Shown: positions 10,541 through 22,523, numbered from the stretch's first letter. The stretch: 64,000 bases of DNA from Paralithodes platypus (GCA_032716605.1 CM064495.1:48779320-48843319); one strand, 5' to 3'. Translations and numbers: made by a program. Notes: generated by a model from the sequence alone, not told the origin.

Positions 10541-11281
10541 GAGAGAATGATAGGCATCGTGAAATCGTGCCTGAAAAGGGTTCTTCACAGGTCAAGAGTT
10601 ACATTGGATGAGTTAAGAACTGTTGTCACTGAGATAGAAACAAGAATTAATAATAGACCGCTAACATATCAAGATGACTCCAATTTGGAAATTGAAGCTT
10701 TAATTCCAGCTCATTTGGTATATGGGAGACGACTAGACCCAGTACCCCATTTGGACGTGACGGATGAAATAGTGGATCCCACCGTTAATGAGGCAAACGT
10801 ACTGTACACTTGCGACGAAGCTACCAAAAACTCGGCAAGATACTCAATGCCTGGAACAATCAATGGGCATCAGAATACATCTTAAGTCTCCGGGAAAGGT
10901 ATTATGGTGCAGATTCGGCTAGTAACCGTCGCAACCCTAAGGTGAGACATAATATTGTTGAAAATGGAACAACCTCACTCCAAATGGCCCTTGGCAAAGA
11001 TCTAAGAAGTCTATCCTGATCCCAAAGGAGTTATCAGAACAGTTAAGATTTTATCTTGAGGACAAACCACTCTCCGAACTGTTGATCGACTCATACCTAT
11101 GGAGCTCATCATCCCACCGGAGGAAGAACAGCAACCCATAGTAGTAAGGGGACCAAGACCACAACGAGCAGCTGCTGCAGGATCTCGAAGAAATTGGCGT
11201 GATTTGTTAGCTGCAGGTCACATACCATTACCCACGCCTGGCCCGGACACTAACTTCTATCGAAGACGGAATTCTCTCTAA
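10541..11281 (+). pseudogene. BEL/Pao retrotransposon pol, integrase C-terminal fragment
   Basis: The frame 10541-10800 reads as the end of a BEL/Pao integrase core (an ERMIG start, CLKRVL, NNRPLTY, AHLVYGRRL), followed after a frameshift by the region carrying WNNQWASEYILSLRERY (10810-11019). A last piece at 11099-11281 has the GPRPQRAAAAGSRRNW tail typical of the end of such polyproteins. The reverse transcriptase, protease and LTRs are not visible, so this is an isolated relic. Confidence 0.75.
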
Positions 11282-11380
11282 ATTATGCCATAACCCTAAA
11301 TATAGCTTAAGTTATTGATATATGTGGCCATGTGTACAATATTTAGTTACGGCTTCTGCTGGATAAGCTATTATGGGTTG

Positions 11381-11887
11381 TTGTTGTTGTTGTTGTTCCC
11401 CAAGCTGCCTGGCCGAACAGCCCCAAGCAAGGCCATAACCGAGCGCCCCCACAGAACCCTCCCTGCCGACCACAATAAAGCCTGGGTGACCGAAGCCACT
11501 CCATGGCGGGGAGCTGAGGAGGGTGCGGAAACGCCCGGGAAACCAAAGACCCACCCAGGGCCCTGTACCCCTCAGCAGTTATGAAGAGAAAGTTGAGGGG
11601 CAAAGGAAAAATGTGACGCTTTGGCTTCCAATCTTGGTAGATTGGGAGGTCAATCCACGGAAGAGACGCCGTCACTTGAGATCTAGAAAATATATAAGTA
11701 AAAGGAACAGTCAGACTAAGCTATGGGTATGGCAGAGATCGCTCAGTTCTCACTCTGATAGACCAGCCCATCACCACATGACTAGAACCCAATCCTCTCA
11801 GCATCAGCTAGGAAAGGCCCTAGAAAGCCGCCTTTGGCGGGGGGATAGCTCCCCTATTTCAACCCCTTTTGGGGTTGGGGACCCACC
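11381..11887 (-). mobile_element. SINE-like 507-bp repeat, full-length copy with 13-bp target duplication
   Basis: It is bounded by CTATTATGGGTTG at 11368-11380 and 11888-11900, a perfect 13-bp target duplication, so it arrived by retrotransposition. On the minus strand it starts with a stem of AACCCC/GGGGTT near its 5' end and has a B-box-like GGTTCTAGTCA about 100 bp in. It ends with GGGGCTGTTCGGCCAGGCAG and an AAC-repeat tail. An open frame of about 110 codons is largely shared by the copies but shows no family match I recognise; I do not call it a gene. Confidence 0.8.
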
Positions 11888-11900
11888 CTATTATGGGTTG

Positions 11901-12584
11901 AGACAACTAGTCCACCATCGTCTCATTACTAAATCCATGCCAGAAGGTAGGCTATGAAATATTTTCTTTAGTTTCTATTTATTCAAGATAATTTAGGATA
12001 CTGATTAGGTTAACAACAAAATCCTTAACAATATTGATAATAATACTTTATTCCAGACTAAAATAAATACTTAAGGGTTACACATGAACTCACATAATAA
12101 TTATCAAGTTATTTGGTAATTAACGGCACTGCGGAGGGAAAGAATAGTTTTAGAAGAAAGGTGATATAGTTACCACCTTCGTGGGAGTTTTTGGCTATAC
12201 TGTAATGTAAATACGTCTCACGGGCTTATTGGGTTATCCTTAGTCGGAATTATATTAAGGTGGTAGCTTACATGTCATATTAGTTGAATTTGGCTTTCTG
12301 TGCGTACTTCAGCCCTATTGTAATTGGTATGTATGTACTCGGGCACTCACCCCATTTTTTCCTTCTTCTTTTTAGTGTGTGTGTGGGGGGGGGGGGGGGG
12401 GTACTCGAGACAGAGCCTGTTACTTCTGCTAAATGCCAATGCCTTCTTGCCCACAGAAACCTAAGAGCCAATTTATCAGGGTTTGGAAAGACTTACATAT
12501 ATACTGTATATCGCCTTTCGCCCCTCATAGGCCACACACCAGCACTGTACTCACTCTTCCAGTTCCTCTGTCCTCTCTTCCATC
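11901..12584. other. No recognisable gene
   Basis: A+T-rich sequence with a G run at 12386-12402. Nothing supported. Confidence 0.5.
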
Positions 12585-12625
12585 CGTGTTGGTGGTGTAA
12601 TGGATTATGTGCTTATGTTCTGGGC

Positions 12626-12661
<36 letters not shown>

Positions 12662-13345
12662 TAGTTTAACCAGATCACTGAGCTCTACAAAAGAACTCTC
12701 ATAGGGCTGGCCCGAAGGATTCGATCAAGATATATAACTAAACGAGTCAAGATAGAGAGGGAAGGGCAGTAGGGGAACAAATCGAGGAAGGTGAAGACAC
12801 GCAGACATTTCTCGCCATTTCACCAGTTCAGCCGGACCACATGAGCTCCACATCAGAGCTCTCATAGGGCAGGGCCGAAGGATGAGGCAAGAACTGCTAC
12901 ACCGCAACACCAACCAAGAAGTGATCAGGGCGAAGAATGAAAGATCAGGTCGAAGGTAGAAAAAATCACATTGAGAAGCAAAAAATGCATTACCGAAGGG
13001 AATCAAGCCAGTCCAGCCACATCAGCAACCGAAGAGACAAATCAGGCCAGGAGTTTGCTACCTAGCCAGGCCAGGGAGACATGAGATATAGGCTGCCCGA
13101 AGACAGCCAAATGGGACAGAATAAGAATAGAAGGGGAAAATCATAGAATGAGGAATGAAAAACTACTCAAAATTAGTCAAGCTGAGGACGAAAGCTCGAG
13201 GGGAGATAGGAAGGGTAAGTACCACAACCATCCCCCATCAAGCTCCAGTCGCCGGCCCTGAAGCCCCCCCCAACCGCGTCAAGGAGAGTAGTATCAGGGG
13301 GGTCTGGGAGTGGTGTCCCGAGTTTGAATCATATGCTTTCATTAG
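12585..13345 (+). mobile_element. tRNA-like SINE split by a poly(A)-tailed retroposon
   Basis: The left piece, TTGGTGGTGTAATGGATTATG at 12590-12610, resembles a tRNA D-arm/A box. The right piece at 13310-13330 (GTCCCGAGTTTGAATC) resembles the B box that should follow about 30 bp later. Between them, 12628-13308 begins with 32 T residues, i.e. a poly(A) tail on the minus strand. The flanks TCTGGGCG and TCTGGGAG may be a slightly mutated target duplication. Confidence 0.45.
12628..13308 (-). mobile_element. Poly(A)-tailed retroposon of unknown type
   Basis: Read on the minus strand, it ends with a long A tail preceded by CTGGTTAAACTAAT. Two related ~70-bp modules near its 3' end share CCCTATGAGAG, an AGCTC box and CCTTCGG (12682-12725 and 12838-12885 in plus coordinates). 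No open frame is convincing. It may be a LINE 3' UTR or a SINE. Confidence 0.45.
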
Positions 13346-14766
13346 TTTATTCTAGTGCATTGGGGTTTGTAATGGAGGAATAATGTTAATAACGGAGTGT
13401 TCCTTAATTGCTACATTCATAAATTCAAAAAGTTTGGATATGAAAAGGGTATATAGTATCCACAATAATATACACTTAACAAATAGAAATATTAGTAATG
13501 ACATACCTGTTTAATATGACGATGGAAAAGTAATTATCTTGTATACTTTGATTATAGATTTTTATTTTTGCAGTGCATACATTGATCACAGAATAAAGAA
13601 ACTTGATGAAAATGGAGATAAGTTATATAATCATGAGCTTGTTGGAATAATGTCTACAGTAATAGATTGGGTACTATTATTTACATAGAAAAACTGACAC
13701 TATACTGTAATATTTAATGGAATAGTTAAGCAACAATGATAGAACCAGCATATGTGTAAGGGGAAAATATTATTCCCTACATGAAGTGATATGTATTATC
13801 AACAAATAAAACATATTTAATCCCTCACTTTCCCTGGGTCAATCAGCTTATGAAGGGGGACCTTCCTGTAGGCAATGTCTAAATGGGTAACAAATGTCAG
13901 TGTGTTTCAACAAATACACTGACAAATACAAACGTTCTCCACAGGCTACTATGGTTTTCTCAGGACAGGATATGCAGCTTTTGTGTGTAATTGCCATGGA
14001 GCAAAACACATTGTTGTTCAATAGGTCAGTGAATCGGAGCAATCTTATCCTCACACGACCTCTGCTGACCCCAAGAAGAAAAATAAATCCAGCAAAACAC
14101 CAAAGCCGATCAGTCACAGCCTTCATTGTGGTTTGCTGCTGGCTCAGTTCATTTCTGTGGCACTTTTGTATTACTGTATATTGTCCAAGTTATAGTACAA
14201 AAATAGTATATGTGTAGAGTACTATTAATATTAACTTAATGCTGCATTCACAAGGAAATCAAAGTCCTAAGACAATGACAATACATAAGCCGTAGTCTTA
14301 CAGAATGAAAATAATACTTAGTCAAAGCATACAGATTAAATATGCATTATTTTACTGTACCTGTAATGTCTGTACTGTATATATAATGGGGCAACCTTCG
14401 AGATATGCTTAAAAGAAATTACTTAGTTAATATCGAAACACTAGGAGTTGCATTTCATAATTTACTATACATTACATACTTATATAATTATTTACATATA
14501 TTAAGTATGGCTACAATTGATACATGCCATCAATACTCATTCCTTAGTTAAGACACAGGGAGAACTACCACAAATCACTATATACACTGCATCTTATAAA
14601 TTATTACACAAATTATAATACAATACATGATTCACACAATTCTCCATAAGAACATGTTCAATTTAATGTAAGCTACCGACTGATTTCAGCCACAAAATGT
14701 TATCCAATGGAGATGGACCATTATTGATCTGTTTACAACATTATCTATAAGCCAACAGCTCACTAC
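13346..14766. other. No recognisable gene
   Basis: A+T-rich sequence. Short open frames on both strands at 13848-14217 overlap each other and look like chance. Confidence 0.5.
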
Positions 14767-14850
14767 ACCGCTGGTGTAGTGACTAGCGTCTTGGACTTCC
14801 ATCCAGAAGGTCCCAGAATCACGCTCACATGCGGTGCATTAAAGGATTTT
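14767..14850 (+). mobile_element. Degenerate tRNA-derived SINE fragment
   Basis: CTGGTGTAGTGACTAGCGTC resembles an A box/D arm. It is followed by CTTCCATCCAGAAGGTCCC, in anticodon-arm position, and AGAATCACGC in T-arm position. The B box is poor. Confidence 0.4.
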
Positions 14851-14967
14851 CACAAGCACCGCGTCGTTACCATCCCCCTTGAGTAAGGGAAGGGGATAAT
14901 ATTAAGTACAGATCCCCAAATGTAAATACGCCTAATTAAACTAATCGGGCTAACCTTAGTTGAGGAG

Positions 14968-15317
14968 CTTTAAAGGTGGGGGCTCATGGGTTGAGGTAAA
15001 CATGGGAAAATAATCGCCAACCTGCATATAATTATCTTGTAAGATGCAATGTCACTGAAATAATTATTAACAATGGTATAAACGATTTTGCGGATCGTCT
15101 ATACCGGGCCTGTGACGTCACACCAGTATCCTTAGCCTAGACTGGATGGTGGACTTACACTCTTGTGACATCACAGGTCCGGTATAGACGATCCACAAAA
15201 TCCTTTATACCATTGTTAATAATTACTTCAGTGCCATTGCATTTTGCAAGATAATTATGTACAGCTTGGCGATTATCATTCCATGTTTATCTCAACCCAT
15301 GATCCCCCACCTTTAAG
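14968..15317. repeat. Foldback MITE with ~150-bp arms
   Basis: The left arm 14968-15117 (TTTAAAGGTGGGGGCTCATG to CCTGTGACGTCAC) is an inverted match, with few differences, of 15165-15317. The loop is only about 45 bp. The whole element is a near-palindrome with no coding capacity. Confidence 0.75.
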
Positions 15318-15744
15318 AACAAGGGTATGACATAGCCCTATCAAACAAGGGAGTGCATGTCGTTAAAAACTGCATCATTATATCAAAAGTTTTAAACCAA
15401 CAAGTCTCCATAAAATTTTAACTAAAATCAATATAAAATTCTCGTGAATAAAGGACCAACAAATTAATTTTAATTTATATTTTCTTAGTTATTCTCTACA
15501 GTATGTGCCGTACCCAAAACATCTTAAAGGGGACGTCACACAAGCACTTTGTCCATCAGTTTTCGATGAGCAAGTAGTATTCTTGTAAAATGTTGTGGCT
15601 TTTTTGTATTCGAATCGGAAATTTAACTTCTGCTTTAGACTTTATTTCAGGAGCTGCAAGCCCAGAATTGCTGCAAATAATGACTAAATAAAAAAGCTCA
15701 CTAAAACTGCTGTCTCTGAATATTAAACATCAGTTATATTGTTA
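15318..15744. other. No recognisable gene
   Basis: Contains GGGGACGTCACACAAGCACT at about 15531, which resembles the terminal repeat of the element at 36722-37546; possibly a solitary relic end. Otherwise nothing supported. Confidence 0.4.
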
Positions 15745-15955
15745 TAGTTTAGTCTAATCATTATAAGTAGGCCAAGCATCATGACCTCTAACCTACTCAA
15801 AAAGGGCTATAGTAGAGTAAGGAAACTATTATTTCTGCAATTTGGGAGGTTGGCTAGGAAATTTGTGTGAAAATGTGCAGCCCATTTGCTTTAGCCGTTT
15901 TGAGTTATAATAGGTTAGGGGTCATGATTTTGGCCTATTGTGAATAGAACTGTAG
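15745..15955. repeat. ~215-bp foldback MITE, copy 2 of 3
   Basis: The arms contain AGTAGGCCAAGCATCATGACC on the left and GGTCATGATTTTGGCCTA on the right, as in the copies at 4186 and 26790. Confidence 0.65.
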
Positions 15956-16054
15956 TTGTGAGCCGAAACAATTGGCCCAACAGGATTTGTACAGAGAAAT
16001 GCAATCTTGGCTACATTGGCTATAGGATTACAAATAATTACACAATGCAAATAC

Positions 16055-16188
16055 AATACATATAATTATGAGCACAATGGACAGAATATACATACGTGTA
16101 ACTATTATGTGCAATCAATCACGCACACAGTTAGACAATATACATAGGCTGCTTCAACTACTACCGGTGTATATACAGTGTATATATA
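16055..16188. repeat. Minisatellite units left of DIRS copy 1
   Basis: Diverged units share ATGAGCACAATGGACAGAAT and CATAGGCTGCTTCAACTACT with the array resuming at 24202. DIRS copy 1 therefore sits inside this array. Confidence 0.6.
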
Positions 16189-16536
16189 TTGGGAGGTTTG
16201 ACGTACCTCCCAACCTACCAAATAGGAAAACCTACTATTTGGTAGTAGTCTTGGAAAATCCGACGTCAAGGCTATTAACCTAATTGCAATGACGACTTGT
16301 CTATTTTGACTGCTATGTCGTCATTCCAACCGCGGTTAAAAAAGAAAACGTCTAGAGTCTACTCCTTATCTTGCTCTAGGAGACGTTGTACATTAACCAA
16401 AACTACCACCGAAGGTGAAAAAAGCATAGAAGAGAAGAAAAAGGGGTTTACCTTAGTTACCGCTTAAGGCCCATCCCGTGTTCCGTCATGTGCAGATCCC
16501 TGTCGAACATGCGCATGAGCGACCCTCTCTTGTTAT
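16189..16536 (-). repeat. Left inverted terminal repeat of DIRS copy 1
   Basis: It starts TTGGGAGGTTTGACGTACC. The outermost ~55 bp, absent from the other end, can fold into two hairpins (TTGGGAGG with CCTCCCAA, and ACCAAATAG with CTATTTGGT). The inner part is an inverted match of 23871-24166. Confidence 0.85.
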
Positions 16537-16599
16537 CACATCTCACGTCAGCAGAAGAACGCGGATGGGCAGGGGTCCAGCGTGAGGGAGGGTATTATG

Positions 16600-16714
16600 T
16601 ACGTTGGATTTTCCAAGACTACTACCAAATAGTAGGTTTTCCTATTTGGTAGGTTGGGAGGTACGTCAAACCTCCCAATTTGTTAGTAGTCTTGGCAAAT
16701 CCAACGTCAAGGCT
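16600..16714 (-). repeat. Internal complementary region of DIRS copy 1
   Basis: A fused inverse copy of both element tips. In DIRS replication models it serves as the template that lets the linear intermediate be completed and circularised. Confidence 0.85.
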
Positions 16715-17186
16715 GCGTAACAAATAGGAGGACATCCAAGCTCAACATACCAAAAAAAACCAATGCATAAAACAAAATTATGAATGACAAAGAAACACAA
16801 GTTAAACAAGAGAGTTTAATGAAAGAGTGAAAAACTGAAGAGTAGCTAAAAAGAACAGTTTTAACACATGCCCGTCATTCATAGTAATGCAAAAACATAG
16901 ACTTGTCTTAAACCAAAAAAGAACTGTACCCAAAATCCCTTTTCTTCCAAAACCAACAAAAACATTGAACACAATAACAAAACACAATTTTCAATTTGGT
17001 AAAAACACTTATGTACTGTATACATAATACATAATCTCAAACTTCCATCAAGTGTTGCAAACCCGTACTCCCCCCCCCCCCCTTTTTCAAAGAAAACAAA
17101 GTAAAAGAAAGAGGGACAAGGGACCAGGTATCTTCGCCAGAGCTCTAGGAAACAAGACTCCCGAGAGCTATCACCGGCCGAGGGGG

Positions 17187-18150
17187 TCAAACACTGGACA
17201 TGGAGAGGTAGGAGGAGAGGAAGGAATCGATAGAAGACCACAAAACCGCTGAGGCGATGTCAGGTAAGGATCGACTTCGCAGGAACCGGAAGGAGGCAGC
17301 AAAGGATTGCACAACGTGTGCAGAACCCCGACAAACAGGGTGACTGGCACGAATGGTCCGACAAATGTGGCGTCCTATCTGCACCTTCGAGAGCCTCCCA
17401 CCTGTCCGAGGAGACACCCACACAGCAGTACCCGAAGGCTGCGCCACAGACGCAACAGAGGAGTGCAAGGCTGACACCGGGCACAACATATGGCGAGTAT
17501 GCCCACGCTGTAAAGCCTGGACAGTGAAAGGCTGGAAAACGTGAGTCTCCCTCTCATTCGTGGCAACAAAATGAGGGGAGGGGGCTTACGTGACAACATT
17601 CAAGGACGGGGAGAATCGCACGCATTCCTGGGACCGTGACAAGGCTGCTAGTGCAGACACCCTATCCCCAGTGGCCAGAGCGACAAGGAAGAGTGTACGC
17701 CCGAGCAACGGAACCGGTGTAGTGGCCCGTGTATACGTGTGTGAAGCCAGAAGGTCCAGAGCCCGCCCCAGATCCCACTGTGGAGGGATCTGGCGCGGAG
17801 GCGGTCGTTCCCGGAAGGCAGCCGTCATGAAGGAATTCAGCTCCTTCGGCGGAACGACTAGCCCAGTGACGGACTCAAGACCTCCCGGACGGCAGACAAG
17901 CGGTTACGTATAGCGTCGACCTGAAAGTGACGTGTACGGAAGAGGGGAAACCAGGAGCGTAGGACAAAGGAAGGAGAGCTAACTGTCTGGAGAGTGTCCT
18001 GTATCCACCTAGTAAAAAACCTCCAGGGGGACCCGTAAGTCACCCAAGGCGAAGTCATCCAGGAACGCATCAGGTAGTCAGGCAGGTCCCGTCCGTGGAC
18101 CTTGAGCCACCGTGCCTCATGAACATCCACGATGCGAAGGCCAACGAGGT
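17187..18150 (-). pseudogene. DIRS copy 1 tyrosine recombinase (dead)
   Basis: It aligns with the intact recombinase of copy 2 (28524-29600) but is broken into several frames. The first catalytic Arg context is kept (ATGDRVSAL), while the HxxR box reads HVVQ, so the second catalytic Arg is lost. The terminal SSYLS with the nucleophilic Tyr remains. It cannot be active. Confidence 0.85.
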
Positions 18151-19830
18151 CCGCAGGTCTCCAACCTGGCTCAAGTGGAAGTCGGAGACAGGGAGAGGGA
18201 CCGGAATCGGGCACCACCGCGTCAACTGGGCGTACCAAGCCTGTGCCGGCCACAGAGGCGCGATTAGCCAGACTCTGCCGCGGTACAGCCGCAGCCTCGC
18301 GAGGACATTGCACATCAACAGTGCGTCTGGTGGCGGAAATCTGTATATCGACTGCCACCTGTTCCAGTCTACCATGAAAGCGTCCGGACCCCTCTCCGGA
18401 GTGCGAGGCCGGAGGGATAGGTACTGAGGCAACTTGTGCGTCTCCTACGATGCGAACAAGTCGACCTCCGGAACACCCCAGGAAGCCGCGAGGTCGTCGA
18501 ACACAGTCTGTTGCATTGCCCAGTCTACAAGAATGCCGTCCTCTCGACAGGGCGTCCGCCCACAGGTTGGCAGTCCCGGGCAGGTAGGAGGCATGCAGGG
18601 AGAAGGTGTGACGGTTCGCGAGGAAGAACAACGTCACCGAGATCCCCAACAGAGTCAATGACCCGGAGGACCCCTGCTTGTGGATACAGTGGACAGCTGT
18701 CTGACTGTCCATCCCGAAGGCCACCGACTTTCCCCGAAGGGCCAGCGCGTGGTCCCTCAGGAAGAACAAAGGAACCAACAGTTCTAGGGCATGCATGTGT
18801 AGGCGTGTGTGTCCCACCCATCTGCCGTGATGTTGATGTCCCAGGTTTGACTGGTAACCCCACCCTACCTCGCTCGACGCATCTGTGTCTACCCAGATCG
18901 TCGGCGGGGGGGGCGGTCCAGGGCACAGCCGCAGAGAGCGTGCCCCGAGCAACCCAGTGTCCGAAGTGTCTGCGAAAGGTACGCGGGATCGGCCGGAGCC
19001 GATCCATAGGGGTCAACGGAAACACCTCGGTGCCCAGGAGGAGTAGGCGGCGTAGCCTGAGACTCCCTAAGGGAATGGTCAGAGCGGCCCAATTCAGCGA
19101 ACCCACTAACAAGTCACAGAGCCTCCCCGGGCGGGAGACCGAGTGCAACAAGGCGAAGACCTTCCGTCGAAGGTTCACCGCGTTTGGCAGACTCTGGGTC
19201 ACCGGAGCGCTGGTCAAATCCCATTCGAGACCGACCCACGGCACGACACGCGACGGGGTCAAGCGTGACTGGGGAACATTGATGGTGAACCCTAACTGTG
19301 TGACGTGGTGAACGACTGTGAGGGTGTCGTGTACGCACCGTTCTAGGGCGCCGGAAACCATCAACCAATCGGCCAAGGAAAACAGGAGCTGGAGCCCGCT
19401 CCTGAGGAGAGGATCCAGAGCCTGCTCCACCAGTTTGGAGAAGATCCGCGGCGCGATGTGGAGACCGAAGGGAAGTCAGTCGAACAGGAACACACGATCG
19501 AAAGTCTGAACGGCCAAGAATCGCTGGAATCGAGGACGGAGAGGAACGAGCCAAGACGCATCCTTGAGGTCCAGCGACACTACCCACGACAGAGGGCGCA
19601 GGGCCAGGCGTACCTGGGGTACCGGCAGCATCCGAAACCGTGTGTGCACGATGTGCCCGTTGAGGGCCGACAGATCCACCACCGGTCGCATTGCGTCGCA
19701 GTTCTTTTTCGGTACCAGAAATACACGGGAGAGGAAAACCGGGTGACCGGCGGTCACCCCCTCGACGATTCCCTGCTCGTGCATGGATGTGAACACGTGG
19801 GCCACCTCTGAAGAGATGGGCCGGCGTCGG
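18070..19830 (-). pseudogene. DIRS copy 1 RT, RNase H and methyltransferase-like region (dead)
   Basis: RT motifs are recognisable (VVDLSALNGHIV, SLDLKDA), but the catalytic YLDD box has become SLAD. RNase H motifs WVDTDASSEVGWGYQS, DSQTAVHCIHKQG and NLWADALSRG are read in one frame here. Copy 2 is frameshifted at that junction, so copy 1 shows the ancestral continuity from RT into RNase H. The downstream block with PDAFMVDW and FPPPDALL resembles the Dam-like methyltransferase segment of DIRS elements. Confidence 0.85.
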
Positions 19831-20020
19831 TGACAAGAGCGGAGTGGGGGTCTGGACTTCCATCTCCAGGTTAGACCCCTCCGCGCAATCTGCCGCCCCC
19901 ACGTCCCTCGCGGCCATCGAGGGGCGCAAGGGCGAAAACAACCTGTGGGAGCTCCCGAGAGGAGGGGAGCGACCCGGGCGGCTAGGGGAGAAGGAGAACA
20001 AGGAGACCGACCCGGAGAAC

Positions 20021-22523
20021 CTACACATTGTTTTGACGTGGAGGTACCCCCGGTACGGTCCTTGCGGTCATGAGCGCCACGTTGACCTCCTCTACCCCCC
20101 CCAACTTCGTCGAAAAGGGCGGGCCACCCCAACCCCTGGCCGTCGCGGGTCTGACCCCGTCGAATGGCGGCCGGAAGTGGAAGGCTGGCCAGCCCCGACA
20201 CGGCGGGGATGAAAGGGGGCAAGAACAGAAGTGCGAGGCGGATCCGACGCACTGGCCTGCAACGTCCCTGTCCTGCGCCCGTGCATGGCGGCAGCACTTG
20301 CAGCAGCACCCCGAAGAGGACCGGCAGAAGGACGGGACAGAGAAGACCCCGCTCGCGACACAGCGCGTCGTTGCGTGTCGGAAGCAGGGTCCGCCGACAG
20401 AGAAGCGTAGCGTTCCCAAGCATCCTGCGCAAAAAAGCCCCGTCGTATATAGCGCAGAGTACAACAAACCCTGACGAATATCCAAGGGGGCTGTCCGGCA
20501 GAACGAGGACCGTACCGTCCGGCGTTGCCGAGTTGCCACGCACAAAACCGCCTTCAGCTCAGGAACCAAAGACACCGCGAGCCGAAGGTGGAACCGCCTA
20601 ACGCGGTCCAAACCCTCGCGAAGATCGCCTGGTGCAGACGCCTCGATAAGCCGCAGGTGGTCAACAGATGGCTGGAGGGAACCGAAAAGACAAGATAAGA
20701 AGTACGTCACCCACCGTCGCAAGGGAAATTCCTTGTCGACAGAGGACGTATCCGGGTGAGAGAAGAACGGGGTAGCAATAGAACAAAGTTCAAGAACGGG
20801 TGCGCGTATCCAGGACCAGAACGTGCCGTCCAACCCACCGACAGACACAAGAGGAGGCAAAAGCAGGGAGGACTCCGGGGGAGGGACTGAAGGAGAGCCG
20901 TCGACGGATCGGTTGGCGAAGTCGAAGGCCTCAGCAAACCAGGCCCCCAATGGGAGAGGGCGACCGAGCATGATGGCTAAGCCAGGCGTACCGTCGTCGC
21001 ACAAACCTGTCCCATAGGACAGTCCCGTCAACACAGCCAGGGAATGAACATCCTGAAGCATGTCCCGGCGGCTGAAGTCTGACCAGAGCGTAGGCCTGCA
21101 GAAAGGAGGGGGACCGTAGCAGGGGTAGGTAGGGTGAGGCGCTGAGGGTGTGTCACCGCCAAGAAGCGCGATAAGAGGGAGTCTTGCATCGACCCCAAGC
21201 GCCCGTCGATGCGTGACACAACCCACCCCTGCATAGCCGACAATCGATCCGAGAGAGGCGACCCCCCCAAGATTGGTCGGCCCGCAGGGGCGAGCGTGAG
21301 CGAGACCCACGACACGAACCAGCAGCGTCGCGGCCCAAGCAAGGCGAGCGACGACGGTTGTGTCGCCGCTGAGAGACTCGTCCCCGATCACGAACGCCCG
21401 AGGGTGAAACAGCACCATCCCCCTCTTCCAGCGACACGTCAGCCCCTGAGAAAGGGGACCCTGAAACCTCGCTAAACCCCACCGAGCCAAGAGGAGGGGT
21501 ACCCCCCTGGCGAGACGGTAAGTGAAGGTCAGGGAGATAAGAAGGAGGAGGAGCAGGACGACGGGAGTGGGAAGGCTGGCCGGGTGAAAGGAGGTCAGAA
21601 GGAGCCGCGGGGGGAAACAGAGCAAGGATCCCCGGAGCTGAGATAACAGGGCGGCCCGACACCGAGGCGGAGGAGGGAGGGACCTCCACCGTGGGACGAG
21701 ACCGTGAAGGAAGAATAGGCACTGAAGCAGGTGAAGTAGGAGGAAGAGAAGCAACTACATCCTGGCGGACCCTCCTGGACAGTGTAGGAGGAGGGAGCAG
21801 AGGGCCAGCTACAGCATGAACACCCGCGCGCGGAGAGGACAACGTAAGAGGATGTCGTCTGGGCTGGGGAAGCGGGCGGAAGGGAGTAGAGCCCCTATCC
21901 GTAGAGACCAGGGGAGAGCGCACAGGGCAGAGCCGCTAACCCCGGCCTCAGGGCGAGAACCATGATGAGGGCGACGGGCGGCGGCAAGGCGAGCAGGAGG
22001 ACGACGAGGGGCAGTAGACGACGGGCGATGAGGCGAGCGAGAGCGTAGACGGAGCTGGGGATCCCCCCGACGATGTGACGACCGGCTGCGGGACCCAGGG
22101 GAGAGGGCCAGGTGAACGGCCTTCAGTCGGGTCAGGGATACCCAGGGCGATGCGGATCCGGTCGTCAACAAAGGCCGGGGAACGGTGGCCCACAGTCCTA
22201 ATGTGGTGGGAGACTATCGCCCACACCGACTGAAGGGAAGCAGAGGCCACTACCGCCGCTGAGGAACCAGGGCTATGGTTCACCACATCCACCAGGGCCA
22301 GACACGGGCCACACAGAGCAGGGAGGTAGGCCGTAGAGGACACACAATGCGAGTGGCGCAAGCAGGACTTCTGGCACTCCAAGCCCAGGGAGCTACAACC
22401 ATGGCGAAAGCAAGGCATCCTACCTGCACTGGAAGAACACACACCAATATCAGCACGTCGACGGAGTAAGTGTAGAGAATGTCCAATAAGAACCAGGGAA
22501 TGAGCATGGGGAAACAGGAACAC
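20021..22523 (-). pseudogene. DIRS copy 1 gag-like ORF1 (dead)
   Basis: It is colinear with the 1007-codon ORF of copy 2 but split into several frames (21754-20021, 21923-21153, 22523-21948) and missing ~440 bp near 21090. Short Ser/Pro/Arg-rich low-complexity stretches are shared. Confidence 0.8.

Noticed and set aside
12284..12664. Plus-strand frame ending in poly-Phe
   Set aside because: It runs through a G run and the poly(T) of the retroposon; chance openness in low-complexity sequence.
18436..19311. Long plus-strand open frame (291 codons)
   Set aside because: It is the antisense shadow of the DIRS copy 1 reverse transcriptase/RNase H region and reads as low-complexity Arg/Ser/Pro sequence.
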